Positions 4,567-7,425 of a DNA stretch of 7,425 bases are shown in pieces. The stretch is from the NCBI GenBank assembly GCA_016287765.1, contig JAEEWS010000068.1, forward strand, positions 1 through 7,425, read 5' to 3'. The position numbers and the translations under genes were made by a program. Numbering within the stretch: position 1 is the stretch's first letter; every line of letters begins with the position of its first letter. A model generated the notes under the pieces. The model worked only from the letters and a program-made list of their open reading frames with translations. It searched no databases and was not told where the DNA came from. Source of the stretch: Lachnospiraceae bacterium. Lineage in GTDB: Bacteria > Bacillota_A > Clostridia > Lachnospirales > Lachnospiraceae.

Positions 4567-5069
4567 AAATATTTAAAGGTTTCTTTTTCACCTTTTTCTG
4601 CCAGCATATTAAGGAGAAACACCAGTTTTTTCTCCGTATCCGGATGGATCTTCCAGAAGGAAGTTTCCCATTGCTGATACTTTAGGGGCTCATCCGGCTT
4701 ATAATCCTTTCCCATATAGACCTTGGTCGCCGCCAGCCTGTCGCAGAACATTTCTTTAATATATCTGTCGGGCATAGGCACCGGCTGCAATTCCTTGGTC
4801 ACCGGATCCGCATCCGTCCAGTATTCGTAGTGGTGCTTGTTTCTTCCCTTGTGGTGCATCCAGGCCGTGCTGTATCCCACGTCCTTTCTTTCATCCTTTA
4901 TGGGAGAATGCTTTCCCGTCCAATACTTTGCTCCGGGAATGAACTCCGAGGGTGAGTACTTGGACAGGTCGTGAAACAGGCCCTGAAAACCTATGCCTGC
5001 TTTAAAACAATATCTCATCACCAGATGTCTGTGTTTGGTTATGGTCCTGAAATGTCTGAAAGGATGCAT
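4545..5069 (-). CDS. DUF5662 family protein, HD-like
   Basis: The protein has 174 residues from the chosen start. It contains conserved blocks that I associate with DUF5662: HFRTITKHRHLV, GLFHDLSKYSPSEF, a SPI block, YSTAWMHHKGRNKHHYEYW and a later MPDRYIKEMFCDRLAA. The spaced histidines, the FHD doublet (H33-D34), the HHKGRNKHH cluster (H72 to H80) and the later aspartate (D110) recall the metal ligands of HD-domain phosphohydrolases. I infer a metal-dependent hydrolase-like fold, with unknown substrate. An in-frame ATG at 5081 lacks a ribosome binding site. The ATG at 5069 has GGAG (5076-5079) six bases upstream and gives the expected MHP start. It follows the HAD phosphatase gene by 27 bases and shares its promoter and the terminator at 4535. 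No enzyme activity should be assumed. Confidence 0.85.
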   Translation of the reverse strand: MHPFRHFRTITKHRHLVMRYCFKAGIGFQGLFHDLSKYSPSEFIPGAKYWTGKHSPIKDERKDVGYSTAWMHHKGRNKHHYEYWTDADPVTKELQPVPMPDRYIKEMFCDRLAATKVYMGKDYKPDEPLKYQQWETSFWKIHPDTEKKLVFLLNMLAEKGEKETFKYLKSRRTL

Positions 5070-5096
5070 ATCTTTCTCCATTACAAAATGCTTTTA

Positions 5097-5762
5097 TTAA
5101 CGGGATACTCCCCCCATTATTATGTCAAAAACTTCATCCGCCGTGTCAACAATGAATTTGGGACCCAGCTTTTCCAAAGACTCTCTTGTCCTGAAGCCCC
5201 AGGTCACGGAAATGCAGTCAAGGCCTGAATTTACGGCAGTTTCAAAATCCACATTGGAATCGCCGATATAAACCGCCTCCTCTTTTTTCGCCCCCATCTT
5301 GTCCAGCGCTACCCAGACCATGTCAGGGGCAGGCTTTTTGTTAACGCCTGCTCTCTCGCCTTCAGCATCGTCAAAAAGGCCGTTAAAGAACACCTCGCAA
5401 AGCTTCCTCATGGCTGCATCCGCCTTGTTGGAAACACAGGCCAGCTTTATTCCCTTGTCCTTAAGTCTCTTAAGAAGCTCCGGGATCCCCGGGTAAGGGC
5501 CTGTCATATCCATGCTGTGAGCAGAATAAAAGGGCATAAATGCATCCAGCATCTTCTTTAAGGTCTCCTCATCGGTGCCTTCGGGTGCGATCCGCTCCAC
5601 CAGCTTCGGAATGCCGTTTCCCACGAACATCCTCACTTCATCCTTGGTCCTTCGGGGCATTCCCATCAGGTCAAGGGTGTAATTGCAGGCAACGGTCATA
5701 TCATCAAGTGTATTAAGTATGGTGCCGTCCATGTCAAAGACGGCAACTTTATATCCGGGCAT
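5097..5762 (-). CDS. HAD family hydrolase, phosphoglycolate phosphatase-like
   Basis: The protein has 221 residues and carries all four HAD motifs. Motif I is FDMDGTILNT (nucleophile D10, acid D12), motif II VSNK (S111), motif III the lysine of NKKPAPDM (K143), and motif IV IGDSNVDFETA (D168, D172). A helical cap of about 70 residues after motif I and the CISVTWGFRTRE segment match the Gph/PpaX group, which removes phosphate from phosphoglycolate or related small metabolites. Substrate cannot be fixed from sequence. A GTG at 5807 extends the frame, but it lies upstream of the predicted transcript start. The ATG at 5762 has GGAGG (5769-5773) six bases upstream and begins MPGYKVAVFD, as expected. 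It is the first gene of a two-gene operon with DUF5662. Confidence 0.93.
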   Translation of the reverse strand: MPGYKVAVFDMDGTILNTLDDMTVACNYTLDLMGMPRRTKDEVRMFVGNGIPKLVERIAPEGTDEETLKKMLDAFMPFYSAHSMDMTGPYPGIPELLKRLKDKGIKLACVSNKADAAMRKLCEVFFNGLFDDAEGERAGVNKKPAPDMVWVALDKMGAKKEEAVYIGDSNVDFETAVNSGLDCISVTWGFRTRESLEKLGPKFIVDTADEVFDIIMGGVSR

Positions 5763-5797
5763 ATCTTTCCTCCACGATTTAAATCTTTCAAGCCATG

Positions 5798-5826
5798 ATT
5801 TTACCACAATGTTAAATTTTTCTCAA
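5798..5826 (-). promoter_or_regulatory. Promoter of the HAD-DUF5662 operon
   Basis: On the minus strand TTGAGA (5821-5826) is followed after 17 bases by TAAAAT (5798-5803), each matching consensus at five of six positions. A TGG before the -10 makes it extended. The start is predicted near 5791, so the upstream GTG at 5807 cannot be the translation start. Confidence 0.7.
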
Positions 5827-5843
5827 GAGTGATAAAACAGAAG

Positions 5844-5864
5844 GGAGGTGCCGTCGGCACCTCC
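5844..5864 (-). terminator. Terminator downstream of the ABC transporter gene
   Basis: GGAGGTGCC (5844-5852) pairs perfectly with GGCACCTCC (5856-5864) around a three-base loop. On the minus strand it begins 13 bases after the TGA of the ABC gene and is followed by CTTCTGTTTTATC, an imperfect T-tract. No plus-strand gene ends here, so it most likely serves the ABC gene. Confidence 0.75.
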
Positions 5865-5876
5865 TCCTTATACGCA

Positions 5877-7425
5877 TCATGTTCTGGAAAGCTGATAGTA
5901 GAAGCCTCGCTTTGCGATCAATTCCTCGTGGTTTCCCGATTCCATTATGCCCTTATTTCCTATGCAAAGGATCTGATCTGCATTTTTAACAGTGGAAAGT
6001 CTGTGAGCCACAATGAAAGTGGTCTTGTCTCTTGTAAGCTCATCCAAAGCTTCCTTTATGATCATTTCCGTTTCGGTATCTATGGCGCTGGTAGCCTCAT
6101 CCATGATGATTATGGCCGGGTTCTTTAATACGATACGGGCAAAGCTGATAAGCTGTCTTTCACCGGCAGAAAGGTCAGCACCTCTCTCATCCAGCATATG
6201 CTGATAACCTCCCGGGAATCTCTCTATAAACTTGTCAGCATGTATCAGTTTTGCGCTCTCTATGCACTCTTCGTCCGTCGCATCCCATTTACCGTAACGG
6301 ATATTGTCCATGATCGTCCCCTTAAATATGAAAGGATCCTGCATGAGCACTCCCACTTTGTCACGAAGGGAATGAAGTTTAATGTCGCGAACATCTATGC
6401 CTTCTATCTTGACCGAACCCGACTTAACGTCATAGAAACGGGTCAGCATGTTGATAACAGTGGTCTTTCCCGCACCCGTGTGTCCCACAAGAGCAATGGT
6501 CTTCCCCGGCTCCACGTGGAGATTAAAGTTCTCAAGTATGGTATTGCCCTCGTCATACTCAAAGGTCACATTTTCAAAATCCACCTTGCCCTTAACATCC
6601 TTAAGCTCCACGGCGTTTTCCCTGTCGGCGATATCCACGGGATAGTCGATGGTATCAAAGACCTGTTCCAGATTGGAGCTGACCTGTGCAAGTTCCTGAA
6701 TGATGGTAGCGATCTGGGAGATAGGATCTCTGAAGGAAGACATATAACTTGTAAACGTGATGACGGTACCTGCCGTTACGCCCGGGCTTCCTCCCAGGAT
6801 CAGGGCAAGTGCCACACCGTATATCGCGAGGGTGCCCACATTCCAAAAGCCCATGGTTATGGGGGAATTGAGTCTTGAAAGCACTACTATCCTCCACCAG
6901 GAACGGACACTCTTTTGGTGGATCTCATCGTAAACGGATTTGTTCTTTTCAATGCGGCTGTAATTCTTAATGATCTGCTCACCCATGATGGATTCCACAA
7001 GGAAAGCGGATCTGTTGGAGTTTTTGGCTCTGAGATCGGTCCACTTCTTTGAAAGCACCCGCTTCAAAAGGGACATACAAACTATCATGGGAATAACGGT
7101 TGCAAATACCACAAGAGTAAGAAGAGGGCTTAGTGACAGCATGAATACGCTGACCACCACCACCTTTACGATATACACCGCAAACATGAGCACGTAGTTG
7201 GAGAAGAAGGATGCCAGACCGTTAATATATTCCGTAACCCTTACCACGATCTTACCGTCTGGTCTGCTGTCGTAATAGTCGAAGGAAAGTTCCTGCAGGT
7301 GCTCGAAGATATCGGTACGCACCTTGGATATAATGGAAAAGCCCACCTTACCCATCTTCTTGGTCTGAATGTAGGAAACCGTGATCTCCACTATGGCCAG
7401 GAAGAACATGCTGCCGCAAAGCAGC
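5877..7425 (-). CDS. ABC exporter half-transporter (membrane plus ATPase), 5' end outside window
   Basis: The frame stays open to the right edge. The ATG at 7409 is internal, because in-frame codons continue upstream and family homology begins earlier. At least 515 residues are visible. Numbering from that ATG, the membrane domain covers about 1-245, with hydrophobic spans near 72-92, 95-116 and 188-207; the first transmembrane segment or two are cut off. The ATPase domain (about 275-510) has Walker A GHTGAGKTT (309-317), Q-loop Q357, signature LSAGERQ (413-419), Walker B IIIMDEAT with catalytic E438, and H-loop H469. All catalytic residues are present; the signature has Ala where LSGGQ has Gly. 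The type is an MdlB/YheH-like multidrug or lipid exporter, often paired with a second half-transporter. A partner, if any, would lie beyond the right edge or elsewhere. Substrate is unknown. Confidence 0.93.
   Translation of the reverse strand, partial: LLCGSMFFLAIVEITVSYIQTKKMGKVGFSIISKVRTDIFEHLQELSFDYYDSRPDGKIVVRVTEYINGLASFFSNYVLMFAVYIVKVVVVSVFMLSLSPLLTLVVFATVIPMIVCMSLLKRVLSKKWTDLRAKNSNRSAFLVESIMGEQIIKNYSRIEKNKSVYDEIHQKSVRSWWRIVVLSRLNSPITMGFWNVGTLAIYGVALALILGGSPGVTAGTVITFTSYMSSFRDPISQIATIIQELAQVSSNLEQVFDTIDYPVDIADRENAVELKDVKGKVDFENVTFEYDEGNTILENFNLHVEPGKTIALVGHTGAGKTTVINMLTRFYDVKSGSVKIEGIDVRDIKLHSLRDKVGVLMQDPFIFKGTIMDNIRYGKWDATDEECIESAKLIHADKFIERFPGGYQHMLDERGADLSAGERQLISFARIVLKNPAIIIMDEATSAIDTETEMIIKEALDELTRDKTTFIVAHRLSTVKNADQILCIGNKGIMESGNHEELIAKRGFYYQLSRT

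Noticed and set aside
6198..6878. Open frame of 226 codons on the plus strand inside the ABC transporter gene
   Set aside because: It is antisense to the conserved ATPase domain, and the peptide has no family features.
7407..7409. ATG at 7407-7409 as the true start of the ABC transporter
   Set aside because: In-frame codons continue to the window edge, no ribosome binding site precedes it, and the family normally has more N-terminal membrane sequence.

Overview
The window looks like chromosomal DNA of a low-to-mid GC anaerobic Firmicute, most likely a Lachnospiraceae-type member of the Clostridia. The reasons are strong AGGAGG ribosome binding sites, a clostridial style Crp/Fnr regulator, an LdhA-type D-lactate dehydrogenase, and two families of unknown function (DUF6465 and DUF5662) that I associate with this group. 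The lineage is inferred from protein resemblance only. No RNA gene, CRISPR array, prophage or complete insertion sequence is visible.

Layout. Positions 1-118 hold an array of a 25-bp REP-like repeat. A two-gene minus-strand operon follows: a Crp/Fnr regulator (989-1699), then a YhcC/TIGR01212 radical SAM protein (111-992), overlapping by four bases. The regulator's 5' leader holds two more copies of the repeat as a perfect inverted pair. A divergent promoter region (1783-1880) then leads to a plus-strand MscS channel gene (1909-2814). A bidirectional terminator separates it from a minus-strand DUF6465 gene (2850-3209). A second divergent region (3231-3455) serves DUF6465 and an ldhA-like gene (3456-4490). 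Another bidirectional terminator separates ldhA from a minus-strand pair, a HAD phosphatase (5097-5762) and DUF5662 (4545-5069). Last is a minus-strand ABC exporter half-transporter that runs off the right edge (5877-7425).

The main signal is regulatory. The same 15-bp sequence, with half-sites GTTGT-N4-ACAAC, occurs exactly twice, once in each divergent promoter region. Its 5-4-5 geometry is that of an FNR box (TTGAT-N4-ATCAA), with different half-sites. At ldhA its centre falls at -41.5 from the start predicted from an extended -10 that lacks a good -35, the classical class II activator position. At the regulator gene it lies just downstream of the predicted start, as expected for autorepression. 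I infer that the local Crp/Fnr protein is a fermentation or redox switch that autoregulates and activates D-lactate formation, possibly also affecting mscS and DUF6465.

The second theme is the repeat family. It flanks the regulator operon on both sides, supplies the stop codon of the radical SAM gene, and places a 25-bp hairpin directly against the regulator's Shine-Dalgarno. For four genes the longest open frame overstates the N-terminus; the corrected starts are given with their reasons.
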